Positions 50,333-61,680 of a DNA stretch of 64,000 nt are shown piece after piece (position 1 is the stretch's first letter; each line of letters starts with the position of its first letter). The notes under the pieces were generated by a model, which had not been told where the DNA came from, did no database searches, and saw nothing but the letters and a program-made list of their open reading frames with translations. The translations under genes and the position numbers were made by a program. Source of the stretch: Rhyzopertha dominica (Eukaryota > Arthropoda > Insecta > Coleoptera > Bostrichidae); the NCBI GenBank assembly GCA_025024175.1, contig QCXZ01000138.1, positions 46,285,092 through 46,349,091 on the forward strand. Direction: 5' to 3'.

Positions 50333-53300
50333 GTCAGTACGAAATTGCCTTGTTTTAACCTAGTTCGATGTGTGGAATGCCTCCTACGATGCGACAGATA
50401 ATTTTGTTTAATTGACGTTGATTTTTAATGACGCGGATATCCTGCTGATTAAGTTTGTTTGTTTTTGATCCAGGGCGTTTTGGCAAGCTTCTGTGGGGAC
50501 ACGCCCTCTTTTTAATCAAAATTTATACAGTTTTCCCTTTGGAAGATGAAGATGAATCACAAATTTCTATTTGACGTTTGCGTACGTGAATGCATTTAAT
50601 TTCTTGAGTGAATCACTTATCAAGTATTTAGACATCCATTAACATAAACAGTTGTCGCTGGTAATTGTTCTTTTGTTTCCTAATTGTTTTCTCTACATCT
50701 ACCTATTAATTTATATTCAGAGTCCATCATTTTTATTAATAATCATGACCTTATAGATTTAAAAGTCGTAAAAAATGTTGACCCGTAGATAAAGCTTTAT
50801 TGATTTAATTACTAAAGATTTACCTTGCCCGAGGCTTTTATCAACCTATTTATACTTGTATTGGTATTTACCCCTTGATCTTCTAATAATTGAGTAGGCA
50901 TTTGTGATAAGACACTTATCTAAATGGTTTGTCATGCATAGGGAACATCCTATAAGTTACATAATTGTTGCAATCATGCAACAATTACTTGCTCATTAAC
51001 CTTCAGGAAATGTTGCCATTTATGAAGCAGCACAGTTGACAACATGTTCAACCTATAAAACATCTGTCGCATTGCCTCCTTCCTTTTCAGCTGTCTACAA
51101 TTATTTCAAAGAAGATTCCGAATACAAACTTAAGTTGACTGTCGGAGATGCAGTGCATCTGTTGTGCGAGTGCGAAGAATGGTACTTCGGAAGTACCATC
51201 GAAAACCGACATGTCTGCGGAATCTTCCCCAAAAGCTATGTGCACGTCAGGGAATGTGTCGTGGATGACACGGGACCGGTTCCTGTCTTTATACTTAAGC
51301 AACCCCCCATAGTACAAGAAATAACAACAGTATTAAGAGAATGGGGCTCACACTGGAAAAATTTATATGTGGTAAGCAAGAGTATAAAATGTATGATTTT
51401 TCGACAAATTGTATCTAAATATATTGAAAAATTTGCGTTTGCATTCCCTAAATTGATTAGCACTTTCAAAAAAATTCGTACTACTTTTACTACGAAATTC
51501 CAAGAATGTCAAGGTCAAGAGGGGTATGCCCACTTTCATCCAATCACAGACCAGTACTTGTTGCCATTCAAGAAACTAAAACGTAAACGTAGTAAATCTT
51601 TTGGACATTAGATGGCAGCATGTCACAAACTTTTTTCGTTTATTCACTGTTATTAAAGGAGAAAAGATAATTATTTGGATATTCTGGCATACAGTACCTT
51701 CAAGATTCTGATGGGTTAGCTGTGATGCTCGATATTTTAAAATCGAATTTGTCACTCATGATCTTTTCTTAACCTCAAATTTTAAATCAATAACGCATTA
51801 ACGTTAACAGTATAACAGCTTTAGTATCACTTCACTGTTGAATGTACCTACTGCTTCAGAAAAAACTTTGGGCAGTTCGGTTTTACCGCCAAACGTTAAA
51901 TTTCACCTTAACTTCATTCACTGTAGGAAATTAAGCGAGACAATTTGAATTTGAAACTTGTAGTAGCAACGCAGGATATATATCTTTTATAAATTGAAAA
52001 AGCGTTAAAATTCGCGGGAACCCGTAATCATTTTACGCTCTTATCGTCTGACTGTTTAAATTATTGTGAGAGCGAAGTGTTGCCAACCTTTTAAAATATT
52101 ATATTGCCAATTTAGTGTTTTAAATAAGCAAACAGTTGGTTAGGAGAATTTATTATTCATATATTGAACACATTTATGAAATAATTATAAAAGTACAACT
52201 GAAAAGAATTTTTTTAAATTAAAATATCACATTTTCTAAGACATAGACACAATAAAATACAATAGAAAATACATTTTAACAATCGAAAGCAGGTAAAATT
52301 TGACTCATGTCGTGGCAGTCACAGTCTCTGTCTGTTATTTTAAATTTTTGAAACATTTACATTTACAGTTGAAAAGAATCACAACACATATCTGTTTTAC
52401 TAAAATAAAGGCTAATCCTCAATGCTGCATTCAATAATGCAAACCCAATCTTGTTCCTAATTTTTGATTTTAATAAATTCATTATAGAATATAAATATAC
52501 TCTTTCCACAAATGTATTTGATACAGGTGAACTGACACAAGTTAGAACAAGAAAGGATAACTCCTTAAAAATAAAACTTTGCAATCCGAACTCAAAATTG
52601 TTCCGTGTTGTCCTATATCTTTTTTTTTCTAACCGAATAATTAACAAATTATTCCACTAAATCTCTATTGTTGATATCTCTATATCTGAAGGCAAAAACT
52701 CTAGAGGCAAATCCTATACTTTCACTCTGCAAACTTTGTTTAGACAATTATCAATATTAAAATGTTTGTTTCAAAAAGCTTAATATTTGTTGCCAAGTGA
52801 CTAGGCATTTCTTTGTACACAAACAAAATAACATCTCTACATCTTTCTTTCAGCTCTAACAATTTTTTGTACATAGAGCACCCACTGTATTTCCCTATTT
52901 TTCTGCTTTTGCGTTTACCACCATCAGTCTATTGCATCTGAAAAGCTCAAGCATCGCATGGTGATAGTCTGACGGTGGTGACTGTTTTTCTAAATGCTAA
53001 ACGTCAAACGTAAATGTCAATTTTACTTGAAGCGGGAAATTTAAACAGACCATAAACATGACTGAGACTAATGAGACACACACAAACAATGCAAGTCAGC
53101 AAATTAATCTTAATAGTCACATGATTGTCGCTAAAAGTTCTATTACATGGCCCAAAATAGCGCTTATCGCAATTTTAATTTTTTTGTTGCATTTTTACAT
53201 TTGTTATTGCCCAAATTGCGATTAATCTCCCAGGCCAGCAGCACTGCGTGAGCGTATGATTGGATATGGACGCGGTGTTGCCAACATTCGCTTTGGCTAG

Positions 53301-56300
53301 AATAAAAATTATAGTGCAATACAAAAGAATATAGTAGAAATCAAATTAATTAGCTATTAAAGATAAACATTTGATCCATATTTAAAATCAACACAAATAA
53401 TTGATATAATGTACATTAATTTGTAAAATATTTTAGTTATAGATTGTTAAAAATGTTGGATGATTCTATTATTGAGTATTTTGTATTACCCTCTAATAAA
53501 ATAAACATAGTATTAGCGTAATATTATGAATATTATAGCCACAATAGATCTGATACAAGCGACTCGGAGGTAGTTTAATTGTTTGCTTTTAAAATTATAG
53601 TACAATTTGCTTACTATTTTAGTTCAAAATTATGGTACAAATACTATAATAATAATATGGTTAGCAATACTGTGGACCTGATAAATTTTTAGCAATGATG
53701 CCAGATTTATCGATTTAACGTAGTTACAGGAAAAGCAGTTATAAATAAATTCATAGTACATTTAATTAAAACTTTTTCACTTAGTCCCACAGCAAAAACT
53801 TCGAGCAGATAAAAAACCAGATATACGAGTTGATCAACCACCGCAGCAAAATAATAAGCGGTACGTTACCTGTGGACGAGCTCAAACGGGTAACGAAAGA
53901 AGTAATGGCCGAAATTGTACTCGGCAACAAAGTATTAGGTTTAGATTTAGTTGTGCACGACAAGCATGGCACTGTCATAAACCCAGGGGAAACGAGTACA
54001 ATTCAGTTATACAACCTGCACAAAAACACAGCGGAACGGATCAGCAGGGTTTCGAAGGTATAATTATTTAAAAAATTTGTGGGTTCACTTTTAAAGGTTT
54101 TTATTTTGCAGTCTGAGTCGAAGAAGTCACCATTCAGAACGGCCATACAGCAGTATTCTAATATTTTTATAGTCGGTGTTAAGAATTTTATTTCTAAGAT
54201 GACCGAAGATGCAGAGCTTCTTATTACGTTGTATGATGCCAAAGAGTACAAAGCCATTACGGAGAATTACGTCGTTCATTGGTCGAAAGACGGACTTATG
54301 TGTGACCTGGATCAAATGTACAATTTGCGAGTTATGTTTACGGTAAGTGCACGTTAAAGTTTTTACTGCATTAAATAAATACTTCTTATTGTTATTTGCA
54401 ACATCATAACTATTTTTGTGGGGCTTATTGTGTCTTGCATTATTCATAAACTGTAATATGTTTTGTATGACTTGAATTCGTTATACAAATCTGCTGGTGT
54501 AAACAAAAAGGTAAAATTTCAAACAGAGTTTAAATTATTACATTATAAAGTTTGCGCTCTAAACAGAGGCTTGAAAACGGTCAAATTCTATATGATTTCG
54601 TTGAAAATCACAAATTCTGTACTAACTTATACTTTAGTGCAGCGTTTCTCAACCTGCACTGTACTGTCAATAAATAAGACCAGTAGACAAATAATCCGTT
54701 TATTGAAAATGAAGTATGAATTATTTTTTAAATTCCACTGAAGTAACAAAATTAAATAAATATTAGTTTATGATAGTGAGGGTGTCGCGACATTAAAAAG
54801 GTTGAGAAACGATACTCTAGTGGTTTCCTATGTCCAGGGTAGCCAGATTGGGCGACTTATCACAAATTAGGTTACTTTCGAATTTATTTACATGATTTTT
54901 TTTGTAAAATTGCAGGTCACATATTGCAGGATTTTTCATGTTATTGGTTGTGACCAAATATGCCTGATACACTAGAGATATGGGTACAGATGTTAAATGT
55001 TAATGCTTTTATTTGCACGAAGCCCATTTGGTTTGTAGGTTCAAGGTGGATCCCACTTATGTTTTGTAAAAATAAATATGAAAATTCTGTATATTTAGTA
55101 AATGCATTCTAGAAAACTTTTTGTATTGCTTTTTTTGTTGCGACTTTTGGGCGACAGATAGGAGTGTACTGTTTTTTTTTTTGAGGAAAAACCTTAAAGC
55201 TTGTATTGAAATCATAAACACTAGGCTTTGTTGCGACATTTGGCGGTAAGAAATAGTAGTTCACTTTTGCGACTTTGGGCAAGTAAGTAAGCGTGTGATA
55301 TACTTTATACAAATCGGGCAACTTTGACCATGTTGTGCTCTAGCCTCAGCTCGGGGTAACGTTTTTGAGCTTTTCTCTTTAGAATGAACTTCGCATAATA
55401 TCTGCTTAAATGTTACTAAAAATTTTTAGTTTTGTGTGTAGTGATGGATATGTAGATATATTTTTTACCATAATAAAGTGTTAAAAATTCTGAACAGCCA
55501 TATTGTTGTGTAAGCAACGAACTATAATGTACATATGCGATAAATATGACTTAAAGAAAAATCATTCTTTTCTTTTTTCATACTCTTCTGTTTCCTCCCT
55601 CATTCCTCTTCTCCCTCCAGCCCCTCTTCTCCATCCCCCACTCACACTCCCGCTAATCCTCCCATCAATCTCCGTCTCTGTTTTTCTCCTCTCACTTTCC
55701 TGCTCTCTCTCCCACCCCTCTGACCATTTTTCTAACCATTTCCATCCTTCTATTCCTCCTAGCCTGCCCTTTTCCTCTACCCACTCTTTTCTATATCCTA
55801 TTGTGTATCTGTTCTTTTTTCTTTCTGTCTTCTACGCTTTCTCTCAAATCATCTTGTTTTTCCTCTCTTTCTTATATTGCTCATGCTCTTTCTAGGATTT
55901 AGGCAAAAGGGACCTGGAACGAGAGAAAGTGTACCTCGTTTGTTATGTAGTTAGAGTAGGTGCTATGGATACGAAAGAGCAAGATCACAGGCGGTCAAGT
56001 GCAATGTCCTCAAACAATAAAAAAGGAAAGACAGAGGGAGTGAGAAGGCCACACGGTGTGGCTGCAATGGATATTACATCGTATTTAAATGGGAAGCTAG
56101 AAACTGACTTGGAGCAGGAATATGGTGTACCTTTCATAAAGTAAGCAAGCACTTCTGGCATTTCTCTATGTTAACAATGCAAACTTTCAGTTGTGAAAAG
56201 GACAATTTGGAACAGACACTTAGGAAGATATTGAATAAAGACTTTAATAAGGTGGAAAACAAAAACCAGATGCTTTTTGTCAGTCTCAAGCTACTTCACG

Positions 56301-59300
56301 GCGATCTCAAGCAGGTGAGTTAATCTATGTCTTAGAAGTTGGGAAAAAAAATATTAGGGAAATGAGATACCCTAAAATCTATAAAACTATTTTCAAGCTT
56401 CTAACACTGTCTCAGAGGGCATTTTTGGCCTTGTCAATAATATAATTCAATTTTTTTGCCGAAAATGTCAAATATGTTCAACTTACTTCTACTACATTCC
56501 TCAAACCAAAATACATCGAAAATGTACCAAATTTTCTTTATCAAGAGTAACTGGAGGGGAGGTAGGGGGAAGGATAATATTGATGCAAACAACTGGCTGC
56601 CATTTCAGTTTGGACAATCACATTTTATTCGGGTTTCATTGTGTAGAGCAATGTCGACTTAAAATAAATTTATTGCAAAAATATTTATTTTACCTCTTAA
56701 TTTTTACGCTAGAAGGCCTAATTCTCATATATTTTATATTTTTGCAAATTATTCGAAATTTGTAAATGGAATGGTACAAGTTTATTAAGTTTTCTGAAAA
56801 AGCATTTTGTATGCTTCAGACACTTCTATCTTTACTACATAACTTTACAAATGACAATAGAGTCAAACTTTTCAAAACTGTCAAACTTGTCAAAGCTATA
56901 TAATTCTTAATCAATTCAGGGAAAAAACGGTGTACAGGATTTTTTTGGCTGCAACTGTAACTAATAAGTAAAAATATTTAGTGTAAAAAATAAATTAAAA
57001 AAAATTTGAAATTTTCTCAAAAATACCCTGTATCTGAACATTTTCTTGGAGTGCCAACAAAACAAAAGAAGAATGCACAGCATGTAGTACATATCATTGA
57101 ATGTCTATAATAAAATAGAACTTGAAAAAGAACCTTTAATTGATTTAAAAATTAAATTTTAGAATGTGATGGAACATATTATTACTATTATTACTATTAG
57201 AAGAGGTAATATTTAAGGGCCCCACTGTGTACAGGAATTGTACAGTTGCAGTTTCTATAATTATCACATTGATTTAGTTGATTAGAAGCAAATAGTGTGT
57301 TTTTCCCCAAAGGTGCGAGAGGAAAATCCACATTTGGTGCTAGGCAACGTATCGATTGCAAGAAAAATGGGCTTTCCCGAAGTCATCCTCCCCGGTGACG
57401 TTAGAAACGACCTCTACCTGACCTTGATCTCTGGGGAATTCAGTAAAGGCAGCAAGAAAAGTGACAAGAACGTCGAAGTGTTGGTTCAGGTGTGCAACGA
57501 GAAAGGGGAAGTCATTCCGGTAAGTTCGGTCATTTTCGATGCCACAGTTTTTCTTCACTCTCCACCTTCAGTGTGTAATATCCCTGGGCAGCGGCGTTCA
57601 ACCCCTGAATGAGTACAAATCCATCGTCTATTACCATGAGGACAAGCCGCAGTGGTTCGAAACCTTCAAAGTCAGCGTGTCGATTGACGAATTCAAGACC
57701 AGCCATTTGAAGTTCACATTCAAGCATCGCTCGACCAATGAGGCGAAAGACAAGAGCGAAAAAACCGTTTGCTATGGCCTACGTGAGGTTGATGCAAGAG
57801 AATGGCACGACTTTAAAAGATGCCAGGCATAATTTGATTGTGTACAAGATCGATCACAAAAAGTTTGATGAGAATTCTGTCGATTATTTTGAGTTGCCAT
57901 CAGAAATTTGTGAGCTGCATGATGGGCAGAAACCCCAAGGGAATGGGCTGACTATGAGTACAAAGGACGGCTTCTTAATTTCTAGTAATATTTGTTCGAC
58001 GAAGTTGACCCAAAATGGTAAGTCAATTGATTGTTTATACAGGCTGTTTCCTAATTTTATGAAAAAAAATATGTATACCTAGTTACAAAAATGCGTTGTT
58101 TCCAGAATACACACAGGAGGTTAAACTTTTAAATATCACTTATCCGATTATGGTGAAATTTGACAGTGTAATTTGAGTAATAAGGGGCTAATTTAGCCTT
58201 AATTAGATTAAAATTTGTGAGTCTAGTGGTGGCTCGGGATGCATACAAAAATATGTATGCCACTGACTTTTTTTGTAAGTTTTATATTTTTTCATATTAA
58301 ATATTTAAAAATATACTTTTTTTATCCCTCGAACTGTTTTTGTATCTGGATCACACAATAATGTGTTTAAACTAAGTGTGTTATGTATGAAATCATGAAA
58401 ACAATTAATTTTTTGCACGAGAGCTGTTCAATAAGTCTTAGGAAAAATATGGAAAAACATATTATTTTAGGAAGATTTTTTTTTACTACATAATTGCCTT
58501 TTAGCTCTATACACTTTTCCAAGCGTATCTCCAGCTTTCTTAAGCCATCTAAAAAGTAAAATTTTGGAAGGTTCTCAAAATAGGCATCTTTTTGGGCGAT
58601 AACCTCCTCATTTGACTTGAACCACTGTCTTTATTATTAAGTTTTTTTTTAAGTTTGGAAATAAAAGATAGTCACTGGGGGCCAAATCCAGTGTGGAAGT
58701 ACAGCCACATTTAAGCTCATTTACCCAATTATAAACAGCTGAAAACACAGGCACGCTTTTATCTTTTTTGGCGTTTGGCCTTTCAAATATAGGTGTTTAA
58801 TCATTGCTCGAAACTCAATCAAAATAAAATCAAAAATAAAAATGACAACATGTGATGGATATAACTGACACTTCGTCAGCTGTCAAGTGAGTAATGATAC
58901 TTAATAAAAACAAACTATCTTCGATGCTATGTGTGCCATCTCTTGGATTTTCTAAGGACTTACTGGAAGACCCTCGTAACTTGTATATGGACTTGCCGAC
59001 TTGTAATGCTTACAGGACTCAAAGTATTTACAGGGAGAAATAGCCTAATCATCAAATGCCACATTCAAGAACTTTTACAAAAATTTGTCTACAACTTTGT
59101 GAAAAAGGATAAGCTGCAAGAGAAGGTAATGCTGCTGAGAACTGATTTAGAGGAAGCTGTATTTCATGAAATAGAGCAAAATTCAGAAACCAGTTTCAGT
59201 AATTTTAAAAGAACAACAGTTATATCCATGTCACTTTCAACACTTTCAAGCAGTGTACAGAACCAAAATTCGGCACCACTATGCTTTTAACAGATGAAGT

Positions 59301-61680
59301 ATGTTTTTCATATAATGTGATTATGAATTATCATAATAAACAACTATGGTGTGTAGGAAATCCCCACGCTATAATTGAATTGTGCTTGCGGTATCAGTTT
59401 TTTAAATATTTTTTATTGGAGATTGATGTTTAAAAAGTTTAACTTTCTGTTTCATGAAAACAATGAATTTCCAGATCTGTGTTTAAATAAACTTTTTCAT
59501 AAAATTAGCTCATGAGTACACCCTTAAATTTTTTTACCTCAATTAATATATCTTCATACAATATGAGGAATAACTTGGTCAAAGGAAAGTGTATTTTTGT
59601 GGTTTCCTTATGTAGAAGGGTACTGAAGTGTTCATTTCTCTTGTGCAGTTGACTTGTTGGGTCTCCTAAACTGGGTGTCACACAAAGACACCGTACACAA
59701 ATCTCTGCAAGCTTTAATGTATGTAGATAGTGAGGAAGTCGTTAAGTTTCTCCAAGACATACTGGATGCGCTCTTCGACATACTCATGGACAATCCTGAT
59801 TCAGATCAGTACGATACTTTGGTGTTCGAGTGTCTACTTCACATAATAACTTTGGTCAGCAATGACTGGAAATTTCAACACTTCGAGCCTGTCCTGGACA
59901 TGTACATAAAGGAGAGCTTCAGTGCCACATTGGCATACAAGTGAGTTGATCATGTGCCTTTTTAGGTGAAAATTTTCCTTTTTGGCACCTTAACCATCAA
60001 AATACTTCAATATATTAGCTGTAGCCCTTTTAGAGCACCAGACATTGACCCTTTGCAGTTTTTTCCAGCAGTAAATCAGATTAAAACACTTTTATTATTA
60101 TTATTTCAATTATTATATTTCAATATTTTAGTGAAAATTTCACTACTTGGTGATACTTTATCTTGTTTGGCAATACAAACATTCCTTTATTTTTCCTTAA
60201 ATGAATTGACCACTGTAGGACATAGAAGTGAACCCATTGCAGGACCTAATTTTTACCATTCCATAAGGAATAAGTAGATTTTAAACAGTGCTCTGATAAT
60301 CTGGCTATGTGTCACCTAGGGGATCTCTACTAAGATTGGATTTGATGATATCTATCGTTTTAGGTATGGGTACTTTCCTAAAGAAAGAATTCACATCAAA
60401 ACTAACTAAAATATCAGCATCTGAAATACCTAAACCTTTTATAGTGTCAATAAAGTCTGAAGAATTCTTAATGAAGTACTGGTTTTCCTACAAAAGGCTT
60501 TATATAGTTAGCAAAAAATTTTGCCAATCTGTTACAAGGACTGCCAATCATATTGACTATAGGTCTTAATGGGATATTTATGAAATTTTATGAATTTTGG
60601 GCAAACCATAAAAAACCTTACAATCTGAAACAGTTAAAAAAGACTTTTCCTCATTCATTCATGAGTAATTTTGCAAATTTTTGAAGTAGGATTTCAGGAT
60701 AATTTTTGGTATGTTTTCTCATCTAATAATTTTTAACTTGAATTGGTTTAGTTTCAGTAAATATTTCCAAATTATTTTTATCTCATGGAATTTATATTTC
60801 ATTTATAATTGTAGGTAGCTTAGGGTTCCAATTAGTCCACAACAAAGATAAAATTCAACCCTTAAATCTTTCTGGGGTTTACAAATTTACTTGCAATGAT
60901 TGTACTGAAATTTATGTGGTACAAACTGGGAGATTTTTGATGGTTAGAGCTAAGAAACACCTCAAAGAATTTTAAATATATAAGAATGCTGATGTAGTTA
61001 TGACAAATTGATTTAATCGATAATTTTCATAAATGTATTTAAGATGTAACACTTTCTGTGCAGTTTTGCAGCTTAAAACCCACTTTTTTTATCATTTTTA
61101 AATGGAATACATTTTTGGAATCTACCTTTTAGGAAACTAATCAGGGTGTTACAGCAGATAGTCTGTTCATTATCCAATAGTAAGGAACAGCTACTGTTTA
61201 GAACCATGAAGTGTCTGCAATACATAATGCGATTTGTGGCAAGATCCCGCACTCTCTACACTGAGTTATACCCAGAAGATGACTCCACAGATGATTTTGA
61301 CTACACTCTAAAAGAGCTGCTGCGAAGTATAGTTGTCATGCAATGCAATTCCAGTGATTTGCTCCTACGAGAACAAGGGGCTTGCTTAAAATTTTTACCC
61401 AGCACGATTCCCGACATTTTGAGTGTGTTTAATGCAAAGGAGCTCAGGTTTGCTAATTTCTTGTGGGTATTCCCAAACGAGATGTTGAAAATTCCATTGC
61501 AGTTATATCCTCCGAGATCTCTTTGAAAATATGCCGAATGGGAGGTTGACAAAACAGAAAATGATGACTGTCAATGACATAGTGCACAGCAAGTTGTTTC
61601 TCGTTCCGGAATGTCGGAGAATTTTGCTGCCGGTGTTTACTAAACAGGTTAAGGTGTTGTTAGAGAACAGCTGCGAAGAG
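50287..61680 (+). CDS. mbc: Myoblast city/DOCK1-2-5-like Rac activator, N-terminal part, 11 exons, continues past window
   Basis: Coding exons: 50287-50332, 51091-51371, 53785-54057, 54112-54342, 55896-56140, 56191-56314, 57313-57519, 57572-58017, 59649-59940, 61133-61447 and 61503-61680, all GT-AG and in phase except one base in exon 8. They give about 879 residues; family members have near 1,900-2,000, so DHR-2 lies beyond 64000. DOCK proteins with ELMO activate Rac for myoblast fusion and cell migration. SH3 domain at about residues 12-72 (GDAVHLL, EEWYFG and GIFPKSYVHV); DHR-1 phospholipid-binding C2-like domain about 410-600 (GDVRNDLYLTL, SKGSKKSDKNVEV and DKPQWFETFKV); then helical repeats (EVVKFLQDILDALFDIL, KFQHFEPVLDMYI). 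Start chosen at MTDWKPVPKEYSYAV, the family's usual short leader. GPVPVFILKQPPI favours mbc (DOCK1/2/5) over sponge (DOCK3/4). A frameshift lies at 57759-57764. Confidence 0.88.
51091..51371 (+). CDS. mbc: mbc coding exon 2 (SH3 domain)
   Basis: Acceptor CCTTCCTTTTCAG. Encodes AVYNYFKEDSEYKLKL through SHWKNLYV; donor GTAAGC, phase 0. An alternative in-frame acceptor lies 84 bases upstream (51006). Confidence 0.88.
52363..52647 (-). pseudogene. hAT-type transposase C-terminal dimerisation fragment (mbc intron 2)
   Basis: The frame reads LSFLVLTCVSSPVSNTFVER, then YSIMNLLKSKIRNKIGF and LLNAALRI. This is the hAT C-terminal dimerisation pattern (PVSNAxVERxFS, MNxxKxKxRN, LNALLRI). No ends of the element were identified. 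Confidence 0.65.
53058..53225 (+). CDS. Possible small membrane-protein ORF, 55 aa, nested in mbc intron 2
   Basis: ATG at 53058 to TAA at 53223-53225. The N-terminal half is polar (MTETNETHTNNASQQ) and is followed by a hydrophobic stretch, IALIAILIFLLHFYICYC, then a Cys-containing tail PNCD. This looks like a single-pass membrane microprotein. I recognise no family, and nothing shows that it is transcribed separately, so chance is a real alternative. Confidence 0.25.
   Translation: MTETNETHTNNASQQINLNSHMIVAKSSITWPKIALIAILIFLLHFYICYCPNCD
53785..54057 (+). CDS. mbc: mbc coding exon 3
   Basis: Acceptor TTTTTCACTTAG, chosen because it keeps phase 0 and gives SHSKNFEQIKNQIYELI; the AG nine bases on would break the frame. 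Contains SGTLPVDELK and LGLDLVVHD, characteristic of DOCK1/2/5-like proteins. Confidence 0.85.
54112..54342 (+). CDS. mbc: mbc coding exon 4
   Basis: After a 54-bp intron; encodes SESKKSPFRTAIQQ through YNLRVMFT, including KMTEDAELLITLYD. Donor GTAAGT. Confidence 0.88.
54343..55555. other. mbc intron 4, first part
   Basis: No recognised element. The frames at 54463-54741 and on the - strand at 55057-55321 have no family features. Confidence 0.45.
55560..55893 (+). repeat. Polypyrimidine tract, about 330 bp, upstream of mbc exon 5
   Basis: The + strand is almost purely C and T (TCCTCC, CCCTCC and TTCTCT words) for about 330 bases, ending at the exon 5 acceptor. It is far longer than a normal splice tract. 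The 130-codon frame through it is low complexity and not a gene. Confidence 0.8.
55896..56140 (+). CDS. mbc: mbc coding exon 5
   Basis: Encodes DLGKRDLEREKVYLVCYVVR through EYGVPFI; donor GTAAGC in phase 2. Includes the Gly/Arg/Pro block VRRPHGVAAMDI. The acceptor follows a pyrimidine tract of about 330 bases. Confidence 0.88.
56191..56314 (+). CDS. mbc: mbc coding exon 6
   Basis: After a 50-bp intron; encodes NCEKDNLEQTLRKIL through LKLLHGDLKQ. Donor GTGAGT. Confidence 0.87.
56315..57312. other. mbc intron 6
   Basis: No gene. The 56938-57035 stretch begins TACAGGAT and ends ATACCCTGTA, so it may be a short TA-CAGGG-type MITE. Confidence 0.4.
57313..57519 (+). CDS. mbc: mbc coding exon 7 (start of DHR-1)
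   Basis: Encodes VREENPHLVLGNVSIARK and GDVRNDLYLTLISGEFSKG through EKGEVIP; donor GTAAGT. Confidence 0.9.
57572..58017 (+). CDS. mbc: mbc coding exon 8 (DHR-1), with a one-base frameshift
   Basis: Encodes CVISLGSGVQPLNEYKS, then HRSTNEAKDKSEK. The A run at 57759-57764 has one base more than the family frame needs. The reading then continues in a second frame with PFAMAYVRLMQENG to SNICSTKLTQN, and only the corrected length (445 bases) gives the phase required by exon 9. Confidence 0.85.
58445..58800 (-). pseudogene. Mariner transposase C-terminal remnant (mbc intron 8)
   Basis: On the - strand: LDLAPSDYLLFPNLKK (about 58690-58640) with the third catalytic Asp, then WFKSNEEVIAQKDAYFENL and LEIRLEKCIELKGNYV (about 58540-58490). 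These are the closing blocks of mariner-family transposases. A frame change and the missing front make it dead. Confidence 0.8.
59649..59940 (+). CDS. mbc: mbc coding exon 9
   Basis: Encodes VDLLGLLNWVSHKDTV through ESFSATLAY; donor GTGAGT in phase 2. Confidence 0.9.
60305..60700 (-). pseudogene. Penelope-like element reverse transcriptase fragment (mbc intron 9)
   Basis: Read on the - strand: KVFYGLPKIHK (about 60620-60590), a LRPIV-like segment, then SSDFIDTIKGLGISDADILVSFDV and FFRKVPIPKTIDIIK (60440-60330). YGLPKIHK and LVSFDV are hallmark blocks of Penelope-like reverse transcriptases. Frames are broken. Confidence 0.75.
60815..60975 (+). pseudogene. GIY-YIG endonuclease fragment, Penelope-like (mbc intron 9)
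   Basis: The + frame reads LSGVYKFTCNDCTEIYVVQTGR, followed by RAKKHLKEF, in the two segments 60871-60940 and 60945-60975. This is the GxYK-(9-10)-YxxQTGR pattern of the Penelope-associated GIY-YIG endonuclease, with YIG changed to YVV. It lies in the opposite orientation to the adjacent reverse transcriptase piece. Confidence 0.7.
61133..61447 (+). CDS. mbc: mbc coding exon 10
   Basis: Acceptor TCTACCTTTTAG. Encodes KLIRVLQQIVCSL through VFNAKELR; ends at donor GTTTGC before a 55-bp intron. An intron-retaining frame runs on to 61526 but does not match the family. Confidence 0.87.
61503..61680 (+). CDS. mbc: mbc coding exon 11, last exon in window
   Basis: Encodes YILRDLFENMPNGRLTKQK through VLLENSCEE; donor GTAAGT at 61681 in phase 0. 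The next exon must lie beyond 64000. Confidence 0.88.

Noticed and set aside
51372..51611. Extension of mbc exon 2 to the stop at 51609
   Set aside because: A consensus donor GTAAGC at 51372 and the perfect phase match with exon 3 show that this is intron.
55503..55895. 130-codon + strand frame rich in Ser, Leu and Pro
   Set aside because: It is the translation of the polypyrimidine tract before mbc exon 5, which lacks stops because it is almost free of A and G.
61448..61526. Read-through of mbc exon 10 to a stop
   Set aside because: Removing a 55-bp GT-AG intron restores the DOCK family sequence in exon 11, so the read-through is retained intron.
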